A DNA stretch of 64,000 bases, taken from Promicromonospora sukumoe 327MFSha3.1. Its GTDB lineage: Bacteria > Actinomycetota > Actinomycetes > Actinomycetales > Cellulomonadaceae. A program made the translations under genes and the position numbers. Numbering within the stretch: position 1 is the stretch's first letter; every line of letters begins with the position of its first letter. The DNA lies in assembly GCF_000385135.1 (NCBI RefSeq), contig NZ_ARQM01000011.1:682001-746000 (forward strand). The letters run 5' to 3'. Below, piece after piece: positions 1-7,862 of the stretch. The notes under the pieces were generated by a model. That model was not told the DNA's origin, did not search any database, and saw nothing but the letters and a program-made list of their open reading frames with translations.

Positions 1-390
1 GCCGGCCTCGACCTGGGCGCGCGGATCGACCTGCCGGCCGGGCTGCCCGCCCTGCTGAGCGGTACGGTGCAGCGCATCGTCACCGAGGCCCTGACCAACG
101 CGCACCGGCACGGCGCGCCCGGCCCCGTGCGGCTCACCGTGGGCCTCTCCGGGGCCGACGACGACCGGGTGCTGATCGAGGTGGTCAACCCGGTCCGGAG
201 CGGCACCCGGACCGGCCGGCGCCCGTCGGGCGGCCGCCCGTCCGGCGGGCGCGGCCTGGCCGGGATCCGGGAGCGGGTCGCGCTGTTCGGCGGCACCGCC
301 GAGGCGGGGCCCGACGGCGACCGCTGGGTGCTCCGCGCGACCCTGCCCTGGACGCCCGCACCGACCGACCGGAAGGAACCCGATGCCTGA
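1..390 (+). CDS. Sensor histidine kinase, C-terminal part (5' end outside window)
   Basis: This is the last 129 residues of a two-component sensor kinase; the frame is open from base 1, so the gene begins upstream of the window. The visible part is an HATPase_c ATP-binding domain, with an N-box (EALTNAHRHG, fragment residues 29-38) and a glycine-rich G-box (GRGLAGIRERV). Such domains bind ATP to phosphorylate the kinase's own histidine, which then passes phosphate to a partner. The stop overlaps the start of a NarL/LuxR-type response regulator by 8 bases, so the two are translationally coupled and the kinase is probably of the DesK/NarX type. The sensory domain, and hence the signal, cannot be seen. 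Confidence 0.9.
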   Translation, partial: AGLDLGARIDLPAGLPALLSGTVQRIVTEALTNAHRHGAPGPVRLTVGLSGADDDRVLIEVVNPVRSGTRTGRRPSGGRPSGGRGLAGIRERVALFGGTAEAGPDGDRWVLRATLPWTPAPTDRKEPDA

Positions 391-1024
391 CGCCCCCGTG
401 CGGGTGCTCCTCGCCGACGACGAGCCCCTGGTCCGCAGCGGCCTGCGCCTCATCCTGGACGCCGAGCCCGACCTGGAGGTGGTGGGCGAGGCCGGCGACG
501 GCGCGCGGGCGGTGGAGCTGGCCCGCAGCCTGCGGCCCGACGTCGTCTGCATGGACGTGCGGATGCCCGGCGTGGACGGCCTGCGCGCGACCGAGCTGGT
601 GCTGCGGCTGCCGGAGCCACCCCGTGTGCTCGTGGTGACCACGTTCGAGCACGACGGCTACGTGCTCGACGCGCTCACCGCCGGGGCCTCGGGGTTCCTG
701 CTCAAGCGCGCCGGGGCCGACGAGATGGTGCAGGCCGTGCGCACCGTCGCCGTCGGGCAGAGCCTGCTGTACCCACAGGCGCTGCGCGACCTGGTGCGCA
801 CGCGGCCGCGCGCGGCGTCGGGGGCTCCGGCCCTGACGCCGCGCGAGCGGGAGGTGCTGGCCCTGGTGGCGCAGGGCATGACCAACGCCGAGATCGCGAC
901 GGCGCTCGTGGTCGGCGTCGAGACGGTGCGCACGCACGTGGCGTCCGTGCTGGGCAAGCTGCGGGCGCGCGACCGGACGCAGGCCGTGGTGCTGGGCTAC
1001 CGGGCGGGGCTGGTGGAGCTGTAG
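383..1024 (+). CDS. NarL/FixJ-family DNA-binding response regulator
   Basis: A 213-residue response regulator of normal length. The N-terminal receiver domain (about 5-120) has the acidic pair DDE at 12-14, phospho-acceptor Asp58 (CMDVRMPG) and the conserved Lys108. A C-terminal LuxR/GerE helix-turn-helix (about 148-213) contains LTPREREVLALVAQGMTNAEIA, split here as LTPREREVL and GMTNAEIA. It should be phosphorylated by the kinase encoded immediately upstream and then bind promoters. The ATG overlaps the kinase stop by 8 bases and is preceded by GGAAGGA. Target genes cannot be told from the sequence. Confidence 0.94.
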   Translation: MPDAPVRVLLADDEPLVRSGLRLILDAEPDLEVVGEAGDGARAVELARSLRPDVVCMDVRMPGVDGLRATELVLRLPEPPRVLVVTTFEHDGYVLDALTAGASGFLLKRAGADEMVQAVRTVAVGQSLLYPQALRDLVRTRPRAASGAPALTPREREVLALVAQGMTNAEIATALVVGVETVRTHVASVLGKLRARDRTQAVVLGYRAGLVEL

Positions 1025-1057
1025 CCGGTCCGGCGCCGGATCCGGGTCGGTCCTGCT

Positions 1058-1531
1058 TCAGTCGCGGGGGAGGACCATCTCGATCTCGTCCGGGAACGGC
1101 GAGTAGTCCGAGGTCTTGCGGCGGCCCGTGCGGTGCCAGCCCAGGTGCTCGTAGAAGCCGATCGCCTGGTCGTTGTCGGCGAGGCACCACAGGCGCGGGT
1201 CGGCCATCTCGGCGACCGCCATGTCCATCGCGGCCCGGGCCAGGCCGCTGCCCCAGTGGGCGGGGTGCACCGCGAGGTGCCGCAGCAGCCGCTCGTCGTG
1301 GGCCACGAAGCAGGCCAGCCGGGGGTGGTCGGCGTCGTCGTCCAGGACGAGGACGCGGACCCCCGGCTCGGCGAGCGCGGCCTGCCACTTGGCCAGCACC
1401 TCGTCGGACGGGAACGGGTACATGCCCGGCGGGAAGATGTGGCCGAGCGCCGCGATCCCAGCGGCGCGCTCCACGTCCAGGAGCGCCTGCGCGTCCTCGG
1501 GCGTGGCCTGCCGGAACCGGTTGACGACCAT
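1058..1531 (-). CDS. GNAT-family N-acetyltransferase
   Basis: A 157-residue Gcn5-related acetyltransferase, which would transfer acetyl from acetyl-CoA to an amine of unknown identity. The acetyl-CoA segment is seen around HPAHWGSGLARAAMDMAV, followed by the usual C-terminal NDQAIGFYEHLGWHRTG motif. A longer frame runs upstream, but I place the start at the ATG at 1531: the family fold begins there (VNRFRQATPEDAQ), and TACGCT lies 6 bases upstream, giving a leaderless transcript. It is convergent with the upstream response regulator. The substrate is unknown. Confidence 0.82.
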   Translation of the reverse strand: MVVNRFRQATPEDAQALLDVERAAGIAALGHIFPPGMYPFPSDEVLAKWQAALAEPGVRVLVLDDDADHPRLACFVAHDERLLRHLAVHPAHWGSGLARAAMDMAVAEMADPRLWCLADNDQAIGFYEHLGWHRTGRRKTSDYSPFPDEIEMVLPRD

Positions 1532-1673
1532 TGCCCCAGCGTACGGCCCAGCCTCACCCGTGGCACCACCGCTGAGATTTGCGTCCGCGACCTGCGCCGG
1601 AGCGGGCGAAAACTGGTCTGCAACATTTTCCCGAAGTGCTGTGACCTCGGCGCGGTTCGCGCGTCTAGGGTGC

Positions 1674-1979
1674 ATGACGGATACAGCATTCAGCGCGGTG
1701 ATGTCCCGCCTCTCGGCGCTCGACACGCTCTCGCTGCGGGTGAGTCAGGACTGGCTGGCGTTCGGCCTCGACAGGGTGGACGTGCTGGTCATCGAGATAC
1801 TGACGGTCAGCGAGGTCACGGCCATGCCGCTCGTGGCCAGGCACCGGCTGTCGCCGGAGGTACCGGACCCGGGACGGGAGCTGGGTCTGACCCGGGTCTG
1901 GACCGGTTGGCTCGGCGACGCCTCGGACGTCGTGCCCGTCGCGATGCGGCTCACGCTCGCGCCGAGCGACGACGGGTGA
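1674..1979 (+). CDS. Hypothetical 101-residue protein
   Basis: A small unassigned protein. I do not recognise a family. The codons are strongly GC-ending like those of its neighbours, which favours real coding, and the composition suggests a soluble alpha/beta protein (LDRVDVLVIEILTVSEV in the middle). The frame is open far upstream, antisense to the GNAT gene; the first sensible start is the ATG at 1674. TAGGGT (1666-1671) lies too close for leaderless initiation from that ATG, so the in-frame ATG nine codons later is an alternative start. It is convergent with the glutathione peroxidase gene. Confidence 0.5.
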   Translation: MTDTAFSAVMSRLSALDTLSLRVSQDWLAFGLDRVDVLVIEILTVSEVTAMPLVARHRLSPEVPDPGRELGLTRVWTGWLGDASDVVPVAMRLTLAPSDDG

Positions 1980-1995
1980 CCGGGGCGCCGGGCCC

Positions 1996-2478
1996 TCAGC
2001 GGGGCAGGTGCGCCTCGATCTCCCCGATGATCGCCGGGTCGTCCGGCAGCGTCCTCGGCGAGTACCGGCGCACGTCGCCCCCGGGCAGCACCAGGAACTT
2101 CTCGAAGTTCCAGCGGATCTTGCCCGAGTGCCCCTCGGCGTCCTCGGTCTTCTTGAGCTCGACGTAGAGCGGGTGCGCGTGGCGCCCGTTCAGCCGGATC
2201 TTGTCGAGCACGGGGAAGGTGACGCCGTACGTCATGGAGCAGAACTCGGCGATCTTCTCGTTCGAGCTCAGCTCCTGCAGGAACTGGTTGCTGGGGAAGC
2301 CCAGCACCGTGAAGCCGCGGTCCTGGTACTTCTTCTGCAGCTCCTCGAGGGTCGCGTACTGCGGGGCCAGGCCGCACCGCGAGGCCACGTTCACCACGAG
2401 GACCACGTCCTCCTTGTGGTCGGCCAGCGAGATCTCGGTGCCGTCCATCGTGTGGAAAGGAATGTCGTAGAGGGTCAC
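1996..2478 (-). CDS. Glutathione peroxidase family protein (thiol peroxidase)
   Basis: A 160-residue protein of the GPx family, which reduces hydroperoxides; bacterial members usually use thioredoxin rather than glutathione. The peroxidatic residue is an ordinary cysteine, Cys35 in NVASRCG, followed by the conserved GFPSNQF glutamine motif and the WNFEKFL tryptophan-asparagine motif, so the catalytic tetrad is present. I chose the GTG at 2478 because the fold begins just after it and GGAAGA lies 8 bases upstream; the frame remains open further upstream to 2526. No secretion signal is seen, so it is probably cytoplasmic. Confidence 0.9.
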   Translation of the reverse strand: MTLYDIPFHTMDGTEISLADHKEDVVLVVNVASRCGLAPQYATLEELQKKYQDRGFTVLGFPSNQFLQELSSNEKIAEFCSMTYGVTFPVLDKIRLNGRHAHPLYVELKKTEDAEGHSGKIRWNFEKFLVLPGGDVRRYSPRTLPDDPAIIGEIEAHLPR

Positions 2479-2557
2479 CCGGTCATCTTCCACCCGTTGT
2501 CCGGGTCGACGGAACCCTTCGGGCACGAGTGCGGACCAGCCGGGTTAGGTTGACGAC

Positions 2558-3589
2558 GTGACCCGTACGCCCGGACCCGCCAAGCACCGGCCCCCGCTGC
2601 CCGTGCGGGACGGGCTCAACCCCACCCGGATCGTGCTCCCGCACGACCCCGCCGTCGTCGCGCGGTTCCCGTACGCGCTCGACTACCTCCTGGACCGGTT
2701 CCGCGACGACGCGGACCGGCTGCTCGAGGAGGTCGCCCAGGGGGAGGTGGTCACCGGCCACGGCGAGCCGCTCACCCCGACGACGCCGTACGAGCCGCGC
2801 GGGTTCCTCTACCTGTACCGCGACCCGCCGGCCCACGAGGACCCGATCCCGTTCGAGCCCGAGGTGCTGCACCGCGACGAGAACCTGCTGGTCGTGGACA
2901 AGCCGCACTTCCTCGCCACGATGCCGCGCGGGCGGTGGGTGCGCGAGACCGCCCTGGTCCGCCTCCGGGTGGCCCTCGACCTGCCCGAGCTCTCCCCGGC
3001 CCACCGCCTCGACCGCGGCACCGCCGGTGTGCTCGTCCTCACGGTCCGGCCCGAGGTGCGCGGCGCGTACCAGGAGGCCTTCGCCCGCCGCGTGGTGCGC
3101 AAGGTCTACGAGGCCGTGGCCCCGCTCCCGGAACCGGGCGCGCGCGTGGCCCTGGGCGAGCCCGTCACGCTCCGCAGCCGCATCATGAAGCGGCGCGGGG
3201 TGACCCGCGCCGAGGAGGTGCCCGGCGAGCCCAACGCGGAGTCCCTGATCACGCTCACCGCCGTCGACGACGCCCGTGGCCTGGGCCTCTACCGCCTGGA
3301 GCCGCACACCGGCAAGACCCACCAGCTCCGGTTGCACATGGCCTCGCTCGGGCTGCCGATCCTGCACGACCCGTTCTGGCCCGAGCTGCGCAACCAGCCC
3401 GACGACTTCGACCGGCCCCTGCAGCTCCTGTCCCGCTCCCTGGAGCTCACCGACCCCCTGTCCGGCCGCCCGCGCCGCTTCGAGTCCCGCCGCGACCTGC
3501 GCGAATGGACCCGCGAGCCGCCGCGCGACGTGTCAGACCCACAGATCCCTCCGGTGACCCGAGCGTCTGACACGTCCGCGGGCATCTGA
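2558..3589 (+). CDS. RluA-family RNA pseudouridine synthase
   Basis: A 343-residue enzyme that isomerises uridine to pseudouridine in rRNA or tRNA. The catalytic motif HRLDRGTAGVLVLT places the nucleophilic Asp at residue 152, and RLEPHTGKTHQLRLHM is the usual C-terminal RluA signature. The N-terminal 100 residues (RDGLNPTRIVLP) are typical of an actinobacterial RluA subgroup; target position unknown. The GTG start follows TAGGTT by 6 bases, pointing to leaderless translation. The last ~20 codons (RDVSDPQIPPVTRASDTS...) are encoded by an inverted repeat at 3527-3576 and look like an appended tail rather than part of the fold. Confidence 0.9.
   Translation: MTRTPGPAKHRPPLPVRDGLNPTRIVLPHDPAVVARFPYALDYLLDRFRDDADRLLEEVAQGEVVTGHGEPLTPTTPYEPRGFLYLYRDPPAHEDPIPFEPEVLHRDENLLVVDKPHFLATMPRGRWVRETALVRLRVALDLPELSPAHRLDRGTAGVLVLTVRPEVRGAYQEAFARRVVRKVYEAVAPLPEPGARVALGEPVTLRSRIMKRRGVTRAEEVPGEPNAESLITLTAVDDARGLGLYRLEPHTGKTHQLRLHMASLGLPILHDPFWPELRNQPDDFDRPLQLLSRSLELTDPLSGRPRRFESRRDLREWTREPPRDVSDPQIPPVTRASDTSAGI
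3521..3581. repeat. Inverted repeat forming the 3' end of the rluA-like gene
   Basis: The arms 3527-3538 (GACGTGTCAGAC) and 3565-3576 pair perfectly over 12 bp. Beyond a single bulged base, CCGCG/CGCGG adds 5 bp. The loop is 26 bases. The element lies inside the coding sequence and supplies the final codons before the stop at 3589. A third TCTGACA copy follows at about 3585-3591. It may be a terminator-like hairpin or a mobile palindrome that landed at the gene end. Confidence 0.7.
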
Positions 3590-3609
3590 CAGGTGCAAGA
3601 ATCGGTGCG

Positions 3610-4845
3610 ATGAGTACCGCCGCCGCCTACCCCGCCCGCGCCGTCGTCGATCTCGACGCGATCCGCGACAACGTGCGCGCCCTGCGGACGACCGCCCCGA
3701 CCGCCCAGGTCATGGCCGTCGTCAAGGCGGACGCGTACGGGCACGGGCTGGCCCCCTCGGCCCGGGCGGCGCTCGCGGGCGGTGCCACCTGGCTGGGCGC
3801 GGCGCAGAGCGTCGAGGCGCTGGCGATCCGCGCCGCCGTCGGACCCGGCCCGCGCATCCTGACCTGGCTCTACGCGCCCGGCGAGCCCCTGGCCGACCTC
3901 GTGCGCGCCGACGTCGACGTGGCCGTCGCCGCGGCCTGGGCCCTCGACGAGGTGGCCGACGGCGCTCGCGCCGCGGGCCGCACCGCCCGCGTGCACCTCA
4001 AGGTCGACACCGGGCTGGGCCGCAACGGGATCATGCCCGCGGACCTGCCCGCCGTCCTCGACCGGGCCGCGGCGCTGCGGGCCGAGGGGACGCTCGCCGT
4101 CGTCGGCCTCATGTCGCACTTCGCGCTCGCGGACGAGCCCGACGACCCGTCGGTCAAGATGCAGACCCACGTCTTCGAGGAGGCGCTCCGGACCGTCGAG
4201 GCGGCCGGGATCGACCTCGAGGTGCGGCACATCGCCAACTCGGCGGCGACGCTGACCAACCCGGCCGCCCACTACGACCTGGTGCGCCCGGGGATCGCCG
4301 TGTACGGGCTCTCGCCCGTGCCGCACCTGGGCGCCCCGGGCGACTACGGCCTGCGGCCCGCCATGACGCTGGAGGCGCGGCTCGCGACCGTCAAGCGGGT
4401 GCCGGAGGGCCACGGTGTCTCCTACGGGCACTTCTACGTGACGCCGCAGGACACCGTGCTCGGGGTCGTGCCGCTCGGCTACTCCGACGGCATCCCGCGG
4501 CACGCTTCGGGCGGCTCGCTCGGCCCGGGCGGCCCCGTGCTGGTCGGGGGCGCGGTGGACGACGTCGCCGCGCCCGAGACCGGCCTCGGCACCGTGCGCG
4601 TGCTGCGTGTCGCGGGCCGGGTGTGCATGGACCAGATCATGCTGGACCTGGGCCCCTACGCGTCCGAGCAGGCCGGCGACGTCGTGACGTTGTTCGGGGC
4701 GTCCGACGGGCTCGCCCGCGCCGGGGCGCCCAACGCCGAGGACTGGGCACAGGCCGCCGGCACCATCAGCTACGAGATCGTGACGCGCCTCGGCGCGCGC
4801 GTGCCACGTGTGTACGTGGGCACGGCAGGAAGGGAGACCGCGTGA
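3610..4845 (+). CDS. alr: Alanine racemase
   Basis: A 411-residue PLP-dependent racemase that makes D-alanine for peptidoglycan. Lys39 in AVVKADAYGHG is the PLP-binding lysine. Tyr272 in GHGVSYGHFY is the second catalytic base, and the C-terminal beta domain carries the VCMDQIMLDLG metal/substrate motif. Length and motif order match the family (about 370-410). The ATG lies 7 bases after AAGAAT, a weak -10. The stop overlaps the tsaE start by 4 bases, the usual actinobacterial alr-tsaE arrangement. Confidence 0.97.
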   Translation: MSTAAAYPARAVVDLDAIRDNVRALRTTAPTAQVMAVVKADAYGHGLAPSARAALAGGATWLGAAQSVEALAIRAAVGPGPRILTWLYAPGEPLADLVRADVDVAVAAAWALDEVADGARAAGRTARVHLKVDTGLGRNGIMPADLPAVLDRAAALRAEGTLAVVGLMSHFALADEPDDPSVKMQTHVFEEALRTVEAAGIDLEVRHIANSAATLTNPAAHYDLVRPGIAVYGLSPVPHLGAPGDYGLRPAMTLEARLATVKRVPEGHGVSYGHFYVTPQDTVLGVVPLGYSDGIPRHASGGSLGPGGPVLVGGAVDDVAAPETGLGTVRVLRVAGRVCMDQIMLDLGPYASEQAGDVVTLFGASDGLARAGAPNAEDWAQAAGTISYEIVTRLGARVPRVYVGTAGRETA

Positions 4846-5411
4846 GCGGGGCAGTGAGCGGACCGGGCGACATCACGACGTCGGAGACGGCGGTGATCGA
4901 GCTGCCGGACGCCGACACGACGCGCGCCTTCGGAGCGGCCCTCGCCGGGTTGCTGCGCCCGGGGGACCTGGTGATCCTCACCGGCGACCTCGGCGCGGGC
5001 AAGACGACCCTGACGCAGGGGATCGGGGCAGCGCTGAACGTGCGCGGGCAGGTGGCGTCGCCCACGTTCATCGTGGCGCGCGAGCACCCGCCCCTGCCGC
5101 GCCCGGACGGGACGCGCGGGCCGGGGCTCGTGCACGTCGACGCCTACCGGCTCGGCGGGCTCGGCGAGCTCGACGCGCTCGACCTGGACTCCTCGCTGGA
5201 GGACTCCGTGACCGTCGTCGAGTGGGGGCGCGGCCTGGCCGAGGCCCTCGCCGACGACCGCCTGGAGATCGACCTGGAGCGGCCGCGGGGCGCGCCGTCG
5301 TTCGACCCCGGTGTGGAGGCGGCCGAGGACCCGGAGGCGGGGACCCGGAAGGTGACGATCCGCGCGGTGGGACCGCGCTGGGCGGGCGTGGACCTGCTTT
5401 CCCTGGCGTGA
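4842..5411 (+). CDS. tsaE: tRNA threonylcarbamoyladenosine biosynthesis ATPase TsaE
   Basis: A 189-residue P-loop ATPase of the t6A37 tRNA-modification complex TsaB-TsaD-TsaE. Walker A is GDLGAGKT (48-55), and SPTFIVAREH and VHVDAYRLGG are the characteristic TsaE motifs. The protein is somewhat longer than average (about 150-160), with an acidic insertion (FDPGVEAAEDPEAG) near the C terminus. The GTG start overlaps the alr stop (GTGA) and has an AGGAAGGGA ribosome-binding site, so translation is coupled to alr. A long hairpin begins at the stop codon and separates this gene from tsaB. Confidence 0.95.
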   Translation: MSGAVSGPGDITTSETAVIELPDADTTRAFGAALAGLLRPGDLVILTGDLGAGKTTLTQGIGAALNVRGQVASPTFIVAREHPPLPRPDGTRGPGLVHVDAYRLGGLGELDALDLDSSLEDSVTVVEWGRGLAEALADDRLEIDLERPRGAPSFDPGVEAAEDPEAGTRKVTIRAVGPRWAGVDLLSLA

Positions 5412-5470
5412 TCGGTAGTTCGTCAGGTGATCGGCAGCCCGAGCTGCCGATCACCTGACGAACCACCGAT
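5411..5470. repeat. Long intergenic hairpin between tsaE and tsaB
   Basis: The arms 5411-5437 and 5444-5470 pair over 27 bp with one mismatch (A/C at 5417/5464) and a 6-base loop. The innermost 20 bp are perfect. It starts at the last base of the tsaE stop codon and ends about 25 bp before the tsaB -10 box. No T-tract follows, so it is not a textbook intrinsic terminator, though its position would let it end alr-tsaE transcription. It shares the word GTCAGGTGRTCGG with the hairpin at 25367. Confidence 0.85.
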
Positions 5471-5509
5471 CATCTCTACGGGCGCCTGTGGCCGTAATAC
5501 CCTGGTCAC

Positions 5510-6277
5510 GTGGCCGTTCTCGCACTCGATACCTCAGCAGCCGTCGCCGTCTCCCTCGTCGACGAGGACGGCGCGCGTCTCGCGTCCCGCTCCTCCGACG
5601 AGCGCCGCAGGCACGCCGAGTCGCTCGCGCCCCTGATCACCGAGGTCCTCGACGAGGCCGGGATCGAGCGTGCCGACCTGACCGCCGTCGTCGCCGGTAC
5701 CGGTCCGGCCCCGTTCACGGGGCTGCGCGTCGGTCTGGTGACCGCCCGGACGCTCGCGCTCTCCCTCGGCATCCCGGTGCTGGGTGTGCCGAGCCTCGAC
5801 GCCCTGGCGGTGCAGGCCGTCAGCGACCTCGGGCTCCGCGCGGGGCAGGAGATCCTGGCCACCTCCGACGCCCGCCGCAAGGAGGTCTACTGGGCGCGCT
5901 ACCGCGTGGTCGCGCACGAGGGGCCGCACGGCGTCCCGGTCGTGGAGCGCACCGCGGGGCCCGACGTCGACCGGGCCGGGTTCGTCGCCCAGGGCCAGCT
6001 CCCCACGCCGGACGCCGGGGACGCCCCGCTGCCCGTCGTGGTCGGCGAGGGCGCGATGCTCTATCCCGAGTTCCTGCCCGTGGCCGACGACGCCCCGCTG
6101 GTCCCCGACGCGACCGTGCTCGCCCGCCTGGCGCTCGTGCGCCGCGCCGCCGGCGAGGACCTGCCGACCGAGCCGCTGTACCTGCGGCGCCCGGACGTGC
6201 ACGAACCCGGGCGTCCCGCGGCCGACGCCGGCTCAGGGACCGGTTCGGCGACGGCTGCCACCGGCGGTGCCGCATGA
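5510..6277 (+). CDS. tsaB: tRNA threonylcarbamoyladenosine biosynthesis protein TsaB
   Basis: A 255-residue ASKHA-fold protein that scaffolds TsaD in the t6A complex. The N terminus MAVLALDTSAAVAVSLV is the classic TsaB start, and GTGPAPFTGLRVGL and the conserved TDARRKEVYWARY segment (present as SDARRKEVYWARY) follow. The GTG start lies 6 bases after TACCCT (5498-5503), so the transcript is probably leaderless and independent of alr-tsaE. The stop overlaps the rimI start by 4 bases. Confidence 0.95.
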   Translation: MAVLALDTSAAVAVSLVDEDGARLASRSSDERRRHAESLAPLITEVLDEAGIERADLTAVVAGTGPAPFTGLRVGLVTARTLALSLGIPVLGVPSLDALAVQAVSDLGLRAGQEILATSDARRKEVYWARYRVVAHEGPHGVPVVERTAGPDVDRAGFVAQGQLPTPDAGDAPLPVVVGEGAMLYPEFLPVADDAPLVPDATVLARLALVRRAAGEDLPTEPLYLRRPDVHEPGRPAADAGSGTGSATAATGGAA

Positions 6278-6840
6278 TCACCGAGGTGCGGCTCCGCCCG
6301 CTGCGCAGTGCCGACTTCGACCGTGTGCTGCAGCTCGAGCGGCAGCTCTTCGGCCGCGGCGCCTGGACCTACGGCATGCTTGCCGACGAGCTCGCGGGCC
6401 TGGGCCGCTGGTACGTCGTGGCGGAACCGGAGCGGCTCGACCGCGCCGGGGACCAGCCCGTCGTCGGCTACGCCGGGCTCTGGTTCGACGGTGACGTCAC
6501 GCAGATCATGACGATCGGCGTCGACCCCGACGTGCAGCGGCACGGCGTGGGGCGCCAGCTCATGGACGCGCTCATCGAGCGGTCGCGCAAGGTCAAGGCG
6601 GAGGCCGTGCTGCTGGAGGTGCGCGTGGACAACGCGCCCGCCATCGAGATGTACCGCGACTTCGGCTTCCAGATCCTCGGCGTGCGCAAGCGCTACTACC
6701 AGCCCGAGGACATGGACGCGTACACGATGCGCCTCGACCTGGCGGAGGTGGAGCACCCGATGGCGGACGCCGCCGTCGAGTCGCCGGTCGACGCGCCGGC
6801 TGCCGACACCCCGAACGACGCCACGGGAGACGCGGCCTGA
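6274..6840 (+). CDS. rimI: Ribosomal protein S18-alanine N-acetyltransferase RimI
   Basis: A 188-residue GNAT enzyme. RimI acetylates the N-terminal alanine of ribosomal protein S18 in E. coli; in actinobacteria it normally sits beside tsaB as here. GVDPDVQRHGVGRQLMDALI is the acetyl-CoA loop (with the usual Q/RxxGxG/A pattern), and DNAPAIEMYRDFGF plus VRKRYYQPEDMDAYTM are strongly RimI-like. A low-complexity acidic/alanine tail of about 35 residues follows the domain. The start is an ATGA overlap with the tsaB stop, so translation is coupled. Confidence 0.92.
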   Translation: MITEVRLRPLRSADFDRVLQLERQLFGRGAWTYGMLADELAGLGRWYVVAEPERLDRAGDQPVVGYAGLWFDGDVTQIMTIGVDPDVQRHGVGRQLMDALIERSRKVKAEAVLLEVRVDNAPAIEMYRDFGFQILGVRKRYYQPEDMDAYTMRLDLAEVEHPMADAAVESPVDAPAADTPNDATGDAA

Positions 6841-6860
6841 GGTAGCCGAAACTACCTACC

Positions 6861-6915
6861 CGAACCTGCTAAACCTACTAATCCGAGGCTCGGATTAGTA
6901 GGTTTAGCAAGTTCG
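6861..6915. repeat. Long intergenic palindrome between rimI and the sulfurtransferase gene
   Basis: The arms 6861-6887 and 6889-6915 (27 bp) pair with one mismatch around a single central base, so the element is almost a perfect palindrome. It is AT-richer than its surroundings (CTAAACCTACTAATCC). It follows rimI by 20 bp and precedes the next start by 40 bp. There is no T-tract. It could terminate the tsaB-rimI unit or act as a recombination or cruciform site. Confidence 0.85.
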
Positions 6916-6955
6916 ACCATCCATATTGGTGACCGATGATGAGGGATGCCACGGC

Positions 6956-7831
6956 ATGAGGGAACGAGTCCTGGTCGACGCCGCGACGCTAGCGGCCGAC
7001 CTGCAGGTCGGCGACGCGCCGGACCCGGCCGAGGGGCGGCCCGTCGTGCTCGACGTCCGCTGGGCGCTGGGCATGACCGACGGCCACGACCAGTACCGCG
7101 CCGGGCACGTGCCGGGCGCCGTGTACGTGGACCTGGAGTCCGAGCTGGCCGCGCACGGCTCGCCGTCCGACGGGCGGCACCCGCTGCCCTCGGCGGCGGC
7201 GTTCCAGGCGGCCGCGCGCCGCTGGGGCGTCTCGGCCGGCTCGCGTGTCGTGGTCTACGACTCCGTGGGCGGCACCTCGGCGGCTCGCGCCTGGTGGCTG
7301 CTGCGCTACTTCGGCGTGCCCGACGTCCGCATCCTCGACGGCGGACTCGCCGCGTGGACCGCGCAGGGCTCCGCCGTCGAGCCGGGGGACGTCACGCCCG
7401 GGCCGGGCGACGTCGTCGTCCGCCCCGGGGGCATGCCCGTGATCGACGCGGACGGGGCGGCCGAGCTGGCCGACGGCGCCGGCGTGCTGCTGGACGCCCG
7501 GGCCGGCGAGCGGTACCGCGGCGAGGTGGAGCCCGTGGACCCGCAGGCCGGGCACGTCCCGGGCGCGGTCAGTGCGCCGACCACCGAGAACCTGGGCGCG
7601 GACGGCCGGTTCCTGCCGACCGGGGACCTGCGGCGGCGGTTCGGGGGGCTGGGGGTCTCGGCAGGCTCGACCAGCGGTGGGTCCGACGTCGTCGGCGTGT
7701 ACTGCGGCTCGGGTGTCACGGCGGCGCACGAGGTGGCGGCGCTCGCGGTCGCCGGCGTGGACGCGGCGCTGTACCCGGGCTCCTGGTCGCAGTGGTCGAA
7801 CGACCCCGCGCGGCCGGTCGCCGTGGGCTGA
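6956..7831 (+). CDS. sseA: Sulfurtransferase (tandem rhodanese domains)
   Basis: A 291-residue thiosulfate/3-mercaptopyruvate sulfurtransferase. It has two rhodanese domains: an inactive first half (DGHDQYRAGHVPGAVYVDLE) and a catalytic second half with the persulfide cysteine in YCGSGVTAAH, the loop common to this family. I chose the ATG at 6956 (GAGGGA upstream); in-frame TTG and GTG starts lie at 6926 and 6929. Inside domain 2, bases 7654-7672 match the dispersed GGTCTCGACAGGCTCGACC repeat with one change and encode VSAGSTS. The exact sulfur donor is not determined. Confidence 0.88.
   Translation: MRERVLVDAATLAADLQVGDAPDPAEGRPVVLDVRWALGMTDGHDQYRAGHVPGAVYVDLESELAAHGSPSDGRHPLPSAAAFQAAARRWGVSAGSRVVVYDSVGGTSAARAWWLLRYFGVPDVRILDGGLAAWTAQGSAVEPGDVTPGPGDVVVRPGGMPVIDADGAAELADGAGVLLDARAGERYRGEVEPVDPQAGHVPGAVSAPTTENLGADGRFLPTGDLRRRFGGLGVSAGSTSGGSDVVGVYCGSGVTAAHEVAALAVAGVDAALYPGSWSQWSNDPARPVAVG
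7654..7672. repeat. Dispersed 19-bp repeat arm inside sseA
   Basis: A GGTCTCGGCAGGCTCGACC copy, one base away from the arms found at 17.2, 30.1, 31.3 and 57.4 kb. It is in frame within the catalytic rhodanese domain, between the QAGHVPGAVS segment and the CGSGVTA loop, where extra residues may be tolerated. Confidence 0.6.
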
Positions 7832-7862
7832 CCGTCCGTGCCCCCGGAAGGCGCGGATCGGA

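Noticed and set aside
1666-1676. Leaderless promoter TAGGGT for the 101-residue hypothetical protein
   Set aside because: The box ends only two bases before the ATG, too close for transcription to start at that codon.
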